A stretch of 64,000 bases of DNA from Aerolutibacter ruishenii (GTDB taxonomy: Bacteria; Pseudomonadota; Gammaproteobacteria; Xanthomonadales; Xanthomonadaceae), in assembly GCF_007830115.1 (NCBI RefSeq), contig NZ_VLKP01000010.1, positions 95,453 to 159,452 on the forward strand. Reading direction: 5' to 3'. Under the pieces are notes generated by a model. That model did no database searches, had not been told where the DNA came from, and saw nothing but the letters and a program-made list of their open reading frames with translations. Positions 19,750 to 29,841 of this stretch are shown piece by piece; positions within the stretch are counted from its first letter, which is position 1, and each line of letters starts with the position of its first letter. Both the position numbers and the translations under genes were made by a program.

Positions 19750-20370
19750 TCAGCCGGCTGCGGATACTTCCAGGGCAGCCGCGTCGTCGTACAGCGCCGG
19801 CGAGAGCCACAGATGGGAGCCCAGGGGCGCCAGCCCCAGCGCACCCAACCGCTCCCGGTAGAAGCGCGCCGGGCGCTGCTTGAATCCATGGGTGTCGCCC
19901 TCGATGCCGTCCTCGTGGGCAAAGGTCTCCAGGAACGCCACGCCGCCGCAGAGTTCGGCCAGCGCCGGCAGCCCGCGGTCGAGTTCGCGCGTCTCCAGGT
20001 AATGCAGCACGTCGCTGCACACCAGCAGGTCCACCGGCGCACAGGGCCGCAGGTGTTCGAAGTCGCCGAAGCGGGCCAGGTGCAGGTTGCGCCGCTTGCC
20101 GAAACGCCCGACCGCATATTCGCTGCTGTCGAAGCCGAGGTACTGCACGCGCGGGCGCAGCTTGCGCAGCGGCGCCCGCCATGCGCCTTCGCCGCAACCG
20201 ATGTCCAGCACGGTGCGGATCGGCCGCTCCAGGTGGTATTCGGCCGTGGCCACGGCCAATGCCACCTTGCGCGCCAGCCGCGCGCTGCCGCCAATGGCCT
20301 GGTCCTTCAATGCGGGATCGCGGTACCAGCGCTCGAAGTAGGCGGCGTCGTATTGCTTGGTCATGGGCAT
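19750..20370 (-). CDS. Class I SAM-dependent methyltransferase
   Basis: 206 residues from ATG 20370 (a second ATG is at 20364). It begins MPMTKQYDAAYFERWYRDP. The SAM-binding glycine motif is VLDIGCGEGAW (about 54-64), with an acidic second motif GFDSSEYAVGRF and DLLVCSDVLHYLE. This is the small Rossmann methyltransferase fold; the acceptor is unknown. It is divergent from the CopD/HemJ-like gene. The frame is open far upstream, but that region overlaps the other strand's gene. Confidence 0.85.
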   Translation of the reverse strand: MPMTKQYDAAYFERWYRDPALKDQAIGGSARLARKVALAVATAEYHLERPIRTVLDIGCGEGAWRAPLRKLRPRVQYLGFDSSEYAVGRFGKRRNLHLARFGDFEHLRPCAPVDLLVCSDVLHYLETRELDRGLPALAELCGGVAFLETFAHEDGIEGDTHGFKQRPARFYRERLGALGLAPLGSHLWLSPALYDDAAALEVSAAG

Positions 20371-20457
20371 GTCGGTTGGACCTGGGGCGGCTGCAGCGCG
20401 GGCGCGTGCCGGGGCATGCGATCCTATCGCGTCGAATCCATACCCGGAACGTTTCGC

Positions 20458-20910
20458 ATGCATGCCTATCTCTGGCTCAAGACCGCCCACCTCGTGTTCG
20501 TGATCGCGTGGATGGCCACCGTGTTCTACCTGCCGCGCATCCTGGTCAATCTGGCGGAAGCGGGCGACGACGCGGCGGTGCGGGCGCGGCTGGTGCTGAT
20601 GGGCCGCAGGCTGTACCGCTTCGGCCACCACATGTTCGGCGTGGCCTTCGTGCTGGGGCTGGTGCTCTGGCTGGGCTACCGGGTGTTCCCTGGCCTGCCG
20701 ACGATGGTGGCGGCAGGCAGCGGCTGGCTGCACGCGAAGCTGCTGCTGGTCGCGCTGCTGTTCGGGTACTACATCGTGGCCGGACGCTGGCTGAAGGGCG
20801 CCGATGCGGGCAAGGCGTTGCCGTCGTCGAAGGCGCTGCGCTGGTTCAACGAGGTGCCGCTGGTGCTGCTGGTGGCCGTGGTCTACCTGGTGCTGGCCAA
20901 ACCGTTCTGA
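20458..20910 (+). CDS. CopD/HemJ-like four-helix membrane protein
   Basis: 150 residues, nearly all membrane: about four helices. MHAYLWLKTAHLVFVIAWMA and the following FYLPRILVNLAEA match the CopD/UPF0093 (HemJ) type. HemJ members are protoporphyrinogen oxidases acting in haem synthesis; CopD-labelled members are linked to copper. The conserved His11 and the YLPR motif favour the HemJ side, but the two cannot be separated here. The start is the ATG at 20458; the neighbouring ATG at 20462 is out of frame. Confidence 0.75.
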   Translation: MHAYLWLKTAHLVFVIAWMATVFYLPRILVNLAEAGDDAAVRARLVLMGRRLYRFGHHMFGVAFVLGLVLWLGYRVFPGLPTMVAAGSGWLHAKLLLVALLFGYYIVAGRWLKGADAGKALPSSKALRWFNEVPLVLLVAVVYLVLAKPF

Positions 20911-20962
20911 CCACCGGGGCCGCGCACGCGAGGCATCGCGTCGCGGCCCGGACTGCGCCCGG

Positions 20963-22690
20963 TCAGGGCGCCGTGGATTGCGGGAACGCCGGCAGTTTCA
21001 CCGGCACGCCATCGGCGTTGCAGTTGCCCAGCGTGCACTGTGCGCCGCGCAGCGCCGGCATCGCCTGCAGCATGACGTGGTAGATCGCGTTCTGCTCGAC
21101 GCTGCCGCGCACGGCGCCGCTGCCGGGGCCGCGCGCCCAGATGCCCACGTCCTCGCCGCCGTGGGTTTCATTGGACAGGGGCACGATCGCCTCCTGCAGG
21201 TAGTCGGCGTGCCCGGTGTCCACGTCGGTCAGGTCCGGTCGTCCCTGGGTCGCGGCCTGGTAGCCGCTGGTGGACGAGACGAACGACTTCGGCCCTTCCG
21301 GTGACTGCGCGGTCGCGCCCACGTAACCCGGGCCGTTGGCGTAGCTGAGCGTGGTGTAGGGCAGGCCCAGTGCGTCCCGCGCCAGTTGGCCGGGTTCGCC
21401 TTCCTCGCCGCTGCCGCCGCGCACCTTGCCCAGGATCGGGTTGCCGCGGTCGGGGTAGCCGGCGAAACTCAGCGTATGCGCATGGTCGGCGGTGACCAGG
21501 ATCAGCGTGTCGTCGGCGGACGTCATGGTGTCGGCCGCCTTGACCGCGTCACTTAGCGCGATGGTGTCGAGCAGCGCGCGGTAGGCATTGCCCTTGTGGT
21601 GCGCGTGGTCGATGCGGCCGGCTTCCACCAGCAGCACGTAACCCTTGGGGTTGCGACGCAGGCGGGTGATCGCCGCGCGGGTCATCTCCGCCAGTGACGG
21701 CTCGCCGTCGCCGTCGACCTTGCGCTCGTGCTCGTACTGCATGTGATCGGGCTCGAACAGCGCCAGCAGCGGCGCGTTGTCCGGCGCCTTCTGCAATTGC
21801 CGCGTGTTCCACACGTAATAGCCGCCCGGGTGGCGCTGCTTCCACTCGGCGACGAGGTCGCGCTCGTCCAGGCGCAGGCCGATCTTGTCGTCGTACTCCG
21901 GGTCGCGCTGGCCCACGGGCATGAACTGGCCGCGGCCGCCCCCCATCAGCACGTCCGGCCCGTGGCCGAAGCGCGTTTCCACCATCTGCCGGGCGATGTC
22001 GATGCAGCCGGCGGCCTTGGCGGCTTCCGGCACGTCGGTGTCGCTCTCCCAGTTGCGGTCGGCCGAATGGGCGAAGGTGGCGCCGGGGGTGGCATGGGTT
22101 ACGCGGGTGGTGGTCACCACGCCGGTGGCCAGGCCCTGGCTGGCGGCGGCCTCCCACAGGGTCTGCACCGGCGCCGCCAGTGCCCCGCCGCAATCGCCGC
22201 GACGGGCCTGCTGGCCGATGCTGAGCACACCCAACCGGGTCTTCACGCCGGTGGCCATGGCGGACATGGTGCCGGCAGAGTCGGGCGTCTGCGAGTTGGT
22301 GTTGTAGGTCTTGCTGAGCGCGGTGTACGGGAAATGCTCCCAGCCCAGGCGGTTCTCCTCGCCGGGGTGGCCCTGGCGCTGGCCGTCGAGGATGCGCGCG
22401 GCGGCCACGGTGGTCAGGCTCATGCCGTCGCCAACGAACAGGATCACGTTCTTCGCCCGGCCGCCCATGGCCCCGCGGGCAGCGGCCTGGGCGGCGCCGT
22501 CGCGGTACCACCAGTCCGGGGTCTCGCCGGTGGGGCGGGCAATGACCGGCACGTCGACGGCCACTGCCGATGCCGGGTCGGGCATGTCAGCGTGGGGGGT
22601 GGCAGCGGATTGGGGCAGGGTGGTGCAGGCGCTGGCGAGCAGCAGGGGGGCGAGGAACAGGGCGCGTTGCGGCCCGGACGGCAAAGTCAT
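20963..22690 (-). CDS. Alkaline phosphatase, lipoprotein
   Basis: 575 residues with a lipoprotein signal ending at LASAC (Cys22). The alkaline phosphatase domain shows the first metal aspartate in ILFVGDGMS (Asp88), the phosphorylated serine in TPDSAGTMSAM (Ser138), EAGRIDHAHHKGN, and TADHAHTLSF. The late ETHGGEDVGIWARGPG carries another metal His. It should release phosphate from monoesters at the cell envelope. No Pho box was found in the 144-base upstream gap, so phosphate control is not supported by the sequence. Confidence 0.92.
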   Translation of the reverse strand: MTLPSGPQRALFLAPLLLASACTTLPQSAATPHADMPDPASAVAVDVPVIARPTGETPDWWYRDGAAQAAARGAMGGRAKNVILFVGDGMSLTTVAAARILDGQRQGHPGEENRLGWEHFPYTALSKTYNTNSQTPDSAGTMSAMATGVKTRLGVLSIGQQARRGDCGGALAAPVQTLWEAAASQGLATGVVTTTRVTHATPGATFAHSADRNWESDTDVPEAAKAAGCIDIARQMVETRFGHGPDVLMGGGRGQFMPVGQRDPEYDDKIGLRLDERDLVAEWKQRHPGGYYVWNTRQLQKAPDNAPLLALFEPDHMQYEHERKVDGDGEPSLAEMTRAAITRLRRNPKGYVLLVEAGRIDHAHHKGNAYRALLDTIALSDAVKAADTMTSADDTLILVTADHAHTLSFAGYPDRGNPILGKVRGGSGEEGEPGQLARDALGLPYTTLSYANGPGYVGATAQSPEGPKSFVSSTSGYQAATQGRPDLTDVDTGHADYLQEAIVPLSNETHGGEDVGIWARGPGSGAVRGSVEQNAIYHVMLQAMPALRGAQCTLGNCNADGVPVKLPAFPQSTAP

Positions 22691-22834
22691 GGGGCGTTTC
22701 GATGGAAGAGCGAGTGGATGGAGCGATTATGCCCGCGCTTTGTTGCGATTCGGCCTACCGTGTGTTGCACCAGCGGCGTCGCGCGGTGGCGATGGCTCGG
22801 TTATCGTTCAAGGCTGACCTTTGATGGCGCGCCC

Positions 22835-24172
22835 ATGTCCCTGATCTCCGCGTGGTTCCGCATCCCGTTCTGGCAACGGGTCGTGGCCGGCTTCGTGCTT
22901 GGCGCCCTCGCCGGCTGGGCAGCGGGGCCATCGGCCGAAACGTGGTTCGGCCCCATCGGCGACCTCTACGTCACCCTGATCATGATGATCGCGGTGCCGC
23001 TGGTGTTCTTCGCGGTGATCAACGCGGTGGCGTCGCTGAGCGGGCAGAAGTCGATTGCGGCATTGGCCGGTCGCACCTTCGCGTGGTTCGCCATCACCGC
23101 GGTGCTGGCGGTGGGCGTGGGCCTGCTGTTCGGCTGGATCATCCAGCCGGGCAGTGGCGTTGGCGTACTGCAGGTGGCTTCGGACTACAAGCCCAAGAAC
23201 GTGCCCGGCGCGCTGGACATGCTGCTCAACCTGGTGCCCTCCAACCCGTTCCAGGCCTTGTCCGGCGCGGCGACGGCCAGGCTGGCGGACGGCACCAAGG
23301 TGCTGGTGCCACGCAGCGGCACGGTGCTGCAGGTGATCTTCTTCGCCGGCCTGGTCGGTTTCGCCATGGTCAAGCTGGGCGAGAAGGTGGCCGGCATCCG
23401 CAAGCTGGTGGGCGAAGCCAGCGACGTGATGATCCAGGTGACCCGCTACGTGCTGGAGTTCACCCCGTTCGGCACCTTCGGCCTGATCGCCGCGCTGGTG
23501 GGCGGCTACGGCTTCGACCAGTTGCGCCCGCTGCTGAGTTTCGTGGTGGCCCTGTACCTGGCCTGCGCCTTCCACATCGTGGTGGTCTACGGCGGGTTGC
23601 TGCTGGCGCATGGGTTGAACCCGTTGAAGTTCTTCCGCGGCGCGGCGCCGGGCATGCAGGTCGCGTTCGTGGCCTCCAGCAGTTTCGCCGCGCTTCCGGT
23701 GTCGCTGCGCAGCACCACCCACAATCTCGGCGTGGACAAGGACTATGCCGCATTCGCGGTGCCGCTGGGCGCGACCATCAAGATGGACGGCTGTGGCGCG
23801 ATCTACCCGGCGTTGGCGGCGGTGTTCATCTCGCAATACGCCGGCATCGAACTGTCGTTGTCGCAGTACCTGGTCATCGCGCTGGCCTCGGTGCTGGGCA
23901 GCTTCGGCACCGCGGGCGTGCCGGGCACCGCGGTGATCATGGCGACGGTGGTGCTGAGCGCCGCCGGCCTGCCACTGGAAACCATCGGCTACCTGTACGC
24001 CATCGATCGCGTGCTGGACATGATGCGCACCATGACCAACGTGACCGGGCAGATGCTGGTGCCGGTGCTGGTGGCCAAGGAGACCGGCCTGCTTGACCAG
24101 GAGGTCTACAACGCCGCGTCGAGCAACGTCGGCCTGCAGGAAGGCGAGGAACGCGGGCGCGAGTCCGCCTGA
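22835..24172 (+). CDS. Dicarboxylate/amino acid:cation symporter (DAACS family)
   Basis: 445 residues with about eight helices and two re-entrant loops. Family motifs are seen: ASSSFAALPVSL (serine-rich hairpin 1), GATIKMDGCGAIYP (the NMDGT-type site, here KMDGC), and TAGVPGTAV. The last helix has IDRVLDMMRTMTNVTGQ. These match the GltP/DctA fold, which takes up glutamate, aspartate or C4-dicarboxylates with Na+ or H+. KMDGC in place of NMDGT could alter cation or substrate use. ATG 22835 gives the expected start; the frame is open further upstream over another gene. Confidence 0.9.
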   Translation: MSLISAWFRIPFWQRVVAGFVLGALAGWAAGPSAETWFGPIGDLYVTLIMMIAVPLVFFAVINAVASLSGQKSIAALAGRTFAWFAITAVLAVGVGLLFGWIIQPGSGVGVLQVASDYKPKNVPGALDMLLNLVPSNPFQALSGAATARLADGTKVLVPRSGTVLQVIFFAGLVGFAMVKLGEKVAGIRKLVGEASDVMIQVTRYVLEFTPFGTFGLIAALVGGYGFDQLRPLLSFVVALYLACAFHIVVVYGGLLLAHGLNPLKFFRGAAPGMQVAFVASSSFAALPVSLRSTTHNLGVDKDYAAFAVPLGATIKMDGCGAIYPALAAVFISQYAGIELSLSQYLVIALASVLGSFGTAGVPGTAVIMATVVLSAAGLPLETIGYLYAIDRVLDMMRTMTNVTGQMLVPVLVAKETGLLDQEVYNAASSNVGLQEGEERGRESA

Positions 24173-24176
24173 GGCC

Positions 24177-24664
24177 TCAGATGCTCGAGTAGTCCCACGA
24201 CACCATCCGTCCGTCGCGGTACGGCATCACGCCGTGGAAGGCGCGCGGATCGTCGTCGAACACCAGCGGCAGGAAGTTGCGGTCGCCTTCCCACATGGGC
24301 AGGTCGTGGATGCGCTCCAGCGGTATCCACTCCAGCGTGCCTTCGGCATTGCTGGCCGGTGGCGTACCGGTGAACCCGGTGATCAGGAACACGAACCCCA
24401 GCCAGTCCTCGCCGTGCTTGCCGAAGCCCGGCCAGCTGATGGTGCCGCGCAGCGTCATCGCGGTGCAGTCGATGCCGGCTTCCTCGTGGATCTCGCGGCG
24501 CATGCCGGTCACGATGTCCTCGTCCGGTTCCAGCTTGCCGCCCAGGCCGTTGTACTTGCCCAGGTGCTGGTCCCCGGGGCGCGCGTTGCGGTGCACCAGC
24601 AGCACCTCGCGGCCATCGGGCGAGAGCACGTAGCCCAGGGTGGCGACGATCGGGGTGTACGGCA

Positions 24665-24665
<1 letters not shown>
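24177..24665 (-). CDS. NUDIX hydrolase (MutT-like)
   Basis: 162 residues. A perfect Nudix box occurs with GKLEPDE and REIHEEAGI, seven residues apart (GX5EX7REUXEEXGU). The start contains LGYVLSPDGREVLLVHRN, as in 8-oxo-dGTP diphosphatase-type enzymes. It cleaves nucleoside diphosphate linkages; the exact substrate is unknown. The ATG shares its first base with the stop of the beta-lactamase gene (TGATG), so the pair is translationally coupled. It is convergent with the symporter, 4 bases apart. Confidence 0.9.
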
Positions 24666-25579
<914 letters not shown>

Positions 25580-25689
25580 TCATCCGTTGCCACCCCACCA
25601 GCGTTGCAAGGATGTCTGCGAAAAAACACCCATTCGCGCATCCACCATGTGCGCTAGAGTACCGATTCCCATTGGAAGAAGGAGTGTCC

Positions 25690-27087
25690 ATGCGCAAGCG
25701 CACAGTGTCGGTGCTGCTGGCGGGTCTGGTGATGGCATCGGCAGCCACGTTCAGCGCGAACGCCGCCCCGGATGCCGATCGCTGGAGCGTGCCGGTTGCA
25801 GTCAAGAAGCTCGACAACGGCCTGACCGTGATCGTGTCCGAGGACCACAGCTCGCCCACCGTTGGCGTGAGCGTGGTCTACCATGTCGGCATGCGGCTGG
25901 AGCCGCGTAATCGCACCGGTTTCGCGCACCTGTTCGAGCACCTGATGTTCGAAGGCACGCCCAACGCGGGCGAGGGCGTGTTCGATCGCGTCATCACCGG
26001 TGGCGGTGGCCGCAACAACGGCTCCACCCGCCCGGACTTCACCAACTACATCGAGGTCGCCCCGGCGTCCGCGCTGGAGCCGATCCTGTGGCTGGAAGCG
26101 GACCGCATGAAAACGCTCGACTTCAACCCGGTCACGCTCAAGAACCAGCAGGACGTGGTCAAGGAAGAAATCCGCGTCAACGTGAAGAACCAGCCCTATG
26201 GCGGGTTCATGTGGCTGGATATTGGCCAGCAGGCGTTCCAGAAGTGGGAGAACAACCACGACGGTTACGGCAGCTTCCAGGATCTGGAAAACGCCAGTCT
26301 GCAGGACGTCGCAGCGTTCCACCGCGACTACTACGGTCCCAACAACGCGGTGATCGCGCTGGCCGGCGACGTCACCCCGGCGCAGGGCTTCGCGCTGGCG
26401 GAGAGGTACTTCGGCGGCATTCCCGCACGCGCCACGCCCAAGGCGCCGGACTTCCGTGAAGGCCTGAACACGCAGGAAAAGCGCCTCACGCAACCCGACG
26501 CGCTGGCACAGGTGCCCGCGATTGCCACGGCGTGGAAGATCCCCGACCGCGGCAGCAAGGACCAGGCCCCGTTCGCGGTGCTGGGCGAAGTGCTGGCCGG
26601 TGGTGATGCCTCGCGCTTCTACCAGGGCCTGGTCAAGGGGCGCGAGTTGGCACTCAACGTCGAGGCGCTGTACGGCCTGACCGATCCGTGGACCTACGAC
26701 GGCCCGACCCTGTTCACCACCTTCGCGCTGTACAAGCCCAACTCCAGCGCCGACGTGCTGCTCACCGCCATCGACGAGGAGATTGCCCGCGTCATCAAGG
26801 ACGGCGTCAGCGACGCCGAACTCAGACGCGTCAAGACCCGCATGCTGGCCGACTGGTACAACGGCAACGAGAGTTTCATCAGCCGTGCCGACACCCTCGC
26901 CAAGCTGCAGACCCTGTGGGGCGACGCCAACGTGGTCAACCAGATCCCCGGCTGGATCGAGAAGGTCACCTCGGCTGACCTCCAGCGCGTGGCGAAGACC
27001 TACCTGACCGCGGCCAACCGCACCACCATCGACCGCAAGCCCGCCGCCATGCTGCAGGCCGCGCCGGCCGCCGGGCAGAAGAACTGA
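25690..27087 (+). CDS. M16-family zinc peptidase, catalytic subunit
   Basis: 465 residues from ATG 25690 with a strong AAGGAG at 25677-25682. A signal peptide ends near FSANAA. The inverted zinc motif HLFEH lies at 80-84 (HxxEH), with the distal Glu in VVKEEIRVN (159-160). The second half is the inactive M16C domain. Together with the next gene, which lacks the motif, it resembles the two-subunit bacterial M16 peptidases acting in the periplasm. Spacing to the second gene is 14 bases. Confidence 0.92.
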   Translation: MRKRTVSVLLAGLVMASAATFSANAAPDADRWSVPVAVKKLDNGLTVIVSEDHSSPTVGVSVVYHVGMRLEPRNRTGFAHLFEHLMFEGTPNAGEGVFDRVITGGGGRNNGSTRPDFTNYIEVAPASALEPILWLEADRMKTLDFNPVTLKNQQDVVKEEIRVNVKNQPYGGFMWLDIGQQAFQKWENNHDGYGSFQDLENASLQDVAAFHRDYYGPNNAVIALAGDVTPAQGFALAERYFGGIPARATPKAPDFREGLNTQEKRLTQPDALAQVPAIATAWKIPDRGSKDQAPFAVLGEVLAGGDASRFYQGLVKGRELALNVEALYGLTDPWTYDGPTLFTTFALYKPNSSADVLLTAIDEEIARVIKDGVSDAELRRVKTRMLADWYNGNESFISRADTLAKLQTLWGDANVVNQIPGWIEKVTSADLQRVAKTYLTAANRTTIDRKPAAMLQAAPAAGQKN

Positions 27088-27101
27088 GGAGCGCGACGAT
27101 C

Positions 27102-28547
27102 ATGACGATTGCCAAGACCCCGATCGCCACCGCGATCTCCAAGCTGTTGGTTGCCGCCGCGTTCACCACCGTGCTGGCGTCCACCGCCATCGCCGGCCCC
27201 AAGGCCCAGCTGCCCAAGGACCTGCCCCCGTACGCGCCCGATGGCGTGCTGCCGGTAGCGGACATCGCGCAGAAGACGCTGGCCAACGGCATGGCCGTGT
27301 GGGTGGTGCCGCGTGATGGCCTGCCGCGCGTGGACTACGTGCTGGCCCTGCGCGGCGCCGGCTTTGCCGCCGACGCTGCCGACAGCCCGGCGTTCGCCAC
27401 CATGCTTGCCGGCCTGCTGACCGAGGGCACCGCCCAGCGTGACTCCAAGGCCATTGCCGAGGCCGCGCAAGGCTTCGGCGGCAGCGTGGGGGCCGGCGCA
27501 GGCAACGATGGTGTGACCCTGTTCGGCAACGCGCTGTCCTCGCATCGCAAGGGCATGCTCGACCTGCTCGCCGAGGTCGCCCGCCAGCCTTCGTTCCCGG
27601 AGAAGGAAGTGAAGCTGGCCCAGGCCAACGCACTGCAGGGGCTGAAGGCGGCCGAGGCGCAGCCGGGCTTCAAGGCGACGCGCGCGCTGCTGGCCGCCAC
27701 CTATGGCGACCACCCGTACGCCCGCGTCCAGCCGACCGAGGCCGGCATCACCGCCGTCACCGCCGACAAGCTGCGTGGCGAGCATGCACGCCGCTTCCGT
27801 CCGGAGCGTGCGTTGCTGGTGATCACCGGCAAGGTCACGCCGGCCGAAGGCTTCGCACTGGCCGAACGCGCATTCGGTGACTGGAAGGGCATCGGCACGG
27901 CGCCGGCCGAGGTGGCGGCGGCGCGCCGCGAGGCCCAGCCGTCCCACGTGCTGATCCAGCGCGACGGCAGCGTGCAGTCCTCGCTGGCGCTCGGTCGCCC
28001 GGCCATTGCGGCGACCGATGCGGACTACATCCCGGCGCAACTGGCGGGCATCGTGCTCGGCGGTGGTTTCAGCAGCCGCGTGATGCAGAACCTGCGCGAG
28101 GACAAGGGCTACACCTACGGCGTGCGTGCCGGCCTGGCCGCAGCACGGGCGGGTGGCCGCATCTCCGCCGGTGCCGACGTGCGCAACGAGGTCACCGGCG
28201 CGGCCATCAAGGAATTCTTCCACGAGTTCGACCGGCTGGGCACCGAGCCCGTACCGGCCACCGAACTGGAAGACACCAAGCGCTACGTGGCCGGTGGCTA
28301 CCTGATCACCAACCAGATGCAGGGCGCGGTCGCGGCCACGCTGGCCAACAACTGGCTCTCGGGATTGCCGGCAGAGTTCCTGGGCCAGTACGTGCCGAAG
28401 ATCCGCGCGGTGGACGCCGCACAGGTGCAGGCCATGGCGAAGAAGTACTACGCACCCAGGGACCAGTCGATCATCGTGGTCGGTGATGGCAAGGCGGTGG
28501 CCGAGCAGCTCAAGCCGTACGGCGAGTTCGAACGTCGCGGCAAGTAA
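27102..28547 (+). CDS. M16-family protein lacking the zinc motif, partner subunit
   Basis: 481 residues, exported (signal to about AFTTVLASTAIAG). It has the M16 fold, but at the place of HxxEH reads FATMLAGLLTEGT, so it cannot bind zinc. It keeps the R/Y-type substrate-contact region LREDKGYTYGVRAG in its second half. Paired inactive and active M16 subunits form one chamber in alpha/beta-processing-type enzymes, so this is probably the non-catalytic partner of the preceding gene. It ends at a strong terminator. Confidence 0.9.
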   Translation: MTIAKTPIATAISKLLVAAAFTTVLASTAIAGPKAQLPKDLPPYAPDGVLPVADIAQKTLANGMAVWVVPRDGLPRVDYVLALRGAGFAADAADSPAFATMLAGLLTEGTAQRDSKAIAEAAQGFGGSVGAGAGNDGVTLFGNALSSHRKGMLDLLAEVARQPSFPEKEVKLAQANALQGLKAAEAQPGFKATRALLAATYGDHPYARVQPTEAGITAVTADKLRGEHARRFRPERALLVITGKVTPAEGFALAERAFGDWKGIGTAPAEVAAARREAQPSHVLIQRDGSVQSSLALGRPAIAATDADYIPAQLAGIVLGGGFSSRVMQNLREDKGYTYGVRAGLAAARAGGRISAGADVRNEVTGAAIKEFFHEFDRLGTEPVPATELEDTKRYVAGGYLITNQMQGAVAATLANNWLSGLPAEFLGQYVPKIRAVDAAQVQAMAKKYYAPRDQSIIVVGDGKAVAEQLKPYGEFERRGK

Positions 28548-28574
28548 GCCGCCGCGTCGAAAGGTGCAATGGAG

Positions 28575-28599
28575 AAGCCGGCCCATGGGCCGGCTTTTT
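28575..28599 (+). terminator. Intrinsic terminator of the M16 operon
   Basis: Perfect 9-base stem AAGCCGGCC / GGCCGGCTT with a CATG loop, running straight into T's. It lies 28 bases after the second M16 stop codon. Confidence 0.85.
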
Positions 28600-28699
28600 C
28601 ATGGTGGGCTGGAAAGGCCCGACCCGGGAACGTGCTTGGAAGGGGCCGGGGTGGGCCTGGCGTGAGCCTGCGGGAACCAACGGTGCCCGCCGTGGCCGG

Positions 28700-29122
28700 T
28701 CACAGCTTCGGCAGCAACTTCGGCCGATGCACCAGCCGCGCCGCCAGCAGGGCCGCGGGAATGGGCAGCAATAATCCCGCCGCCGCCAGCCATGTGGTGT
28801 GCGGCCCCCGTACGATCATCGCCACCACGCCCGACATGACCACCAGCGCGACGAATACCGCCGCCGCATTCTGGTGTCGGGCGATCTTCGCTGCGGCCAG
28901 GCCCCCGGTGAACGCGCCCGCCACCCAGGCCAGCGCCAGCACCACCTTGCCCATGGCCGGCAGCTCCAGCACGAACCGGGCGAACGCCGCCTCGTGTTCC
29001 GGGTTCGTCGGGTCGAGGCCGGGCGGGGGCGGGTAGGCCAAGTGGCCGATCGCCTCGATGCCCATGATCGTGAGGAACATCACCACCGTGCCCACCACCA
29101 TGCCAAGGATTGTCCGGCCCAT
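28700..29122 (-). CDS. Hypothetical four-helix membrane protein
   Basis: About 140 residues from ATG 29122, which has AGGGGG at good spacing; ATG 29128 is an alternative. Four membrane helices are seen: ILGMVVGTVVMFLTIMGIEA, VVLALAWVAGAFTGGLAA, VFVALVVMSGVVAMIV, and LAAAGLLLPIPAALLAARLV. A Pro-rich extracytoplasmic loop (YPPPPGLDPTNPEHE) links the first two. The C-terminus is basic. The protein is not recognised and no function is proposed. It is divergent from the acyl-CoA thioesterase gene. Confidence 0.65.
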   Translation of the reverse strand: MGRTILGMVVGTVVMFLTIMGIEAIGHLAYPPPPGLDPTNPEHEAAFARFVLELPAMGKVVLALAWVAGAFTGGLAAAKIARHQNAAAVFVALVVMSGVVAMIVRGPHTTWLAAAGLLLPIPAALLAARLVHRPKLLPKL

Positions 29123-29280
29123 CACCATGCCCCCTGTGTGAGTGGCCAGCATGGCCGCGGTCGGGCCGCCCCGCAACCTGGCAGGCGGTCTCCCGCGGGC
29201 GCCGCGGCGCGCACACGGGCGGATTCCGTCCACTCCGCCATAATGCGCAGCACCCTCCACTGCCTGCATGGAACCCGCCA

Positions 29281-29763
29281 ATGAGTGGCCAGCAACGCGA
29301 ACTGACGATGCGCTTCCTCGCCGAACCCACCGACGTGAACTACGGCGGCAAGGTGCACGGTGGCATGGTGATGAAATGGATCGACCAGGCCGGCTATGCC
29401 GCGGCCGTGGGCTGGAGCGGTCATTACAGCGTCACGGTGGCGGTGGGCGGCATCCGTTTTGTCGCCCCGATCCACATCAGCGACCTGGTCACCGTGCGCA
29501 CCAAGCTGGTCTACACCGGGTCCAGCAGCATGCACTTCGCGGTGGACGTGAAGGCGCGCGACCCCATGGGCGGGGAAGAGCGATTGTGCACCCACTGCAT
29601 CATCGTGTTCGTTGCGATGGGGCAGCAGGTCCCGGCACGACCGGTGCCCGTGCCCCCCTGGACGCCCACCAGCGAAGACGACCAGCGCCTGGCCGAGTAC
29701 GCACTCAAGGTGATGGAGCTCAGCAAGGGCATCGAAGCGACGATCGAGGCGATTGCCGGCTGA
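29281..29763 (+). CDS. Acyl-CoA thioesterase, hotdog fold (YciA/BACH-like)
   Basis: 160 residues with a single hotdog domain: TDVNYGGKVHGGMVMKWIDQ (the catalytic helix and its Asp), then GGIRFVAPIHISDLV and VTVRTKLVYTGSSSMHFAVD. It hydrolyses acyl-CoA thioesters in the cytoplasm, in a family that acts as hexamers. A C-terminal tail from PARPVPVPPW onward is rich in Pro. It is not in an operon and ends at a bidirectional terminator. Confidence 0.87.
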   Translation: MSGQQRELTMRFLAEPTDVNYGGKVHGGMVMKWIDQAGYAAAVGWSGHYSVTVAVGGIRFVAPIHISDLVTVRTKLVYTGSSSMHFAVDVKARDPMGGEERLCTHCIIVFVAMGQQVPARPVPVPPWTPTSEDDQRLAEYALKVMELSKGIEATIEAIAG

Positions 29764-29784
29764 TCGACGGTCGGTCAATCGCAA

Positions 29785-29806
29785 AGGCCGCCCTTCGAGG
29801 CGGCCT
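29785..29806. terminator. Bidirectional terminator
   Basis: Stem AGGCCGCC / GGCGGCCT with a 6-base loop, between two genes that point at each other. T-rich bases follow on the plus strand. Confidence 0.6.
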
Positions 29807-29841
29807 GTCCTTGTCTCTTCCGGGGTCTCCGGCCAGTCCGC

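Noticed and set aside
20458..20910. Firm hemJ assignment
   Set aside because: CopD and HemJ-type small membrane proteins share the visible motifs; the sequence alone does not separate them.
22691..22834. Pho box upstream of the alkaline phosphatase gene
   Set aside because: No pair of CTGTCAT-like repeats at the proper spacing was found on the minus strand.
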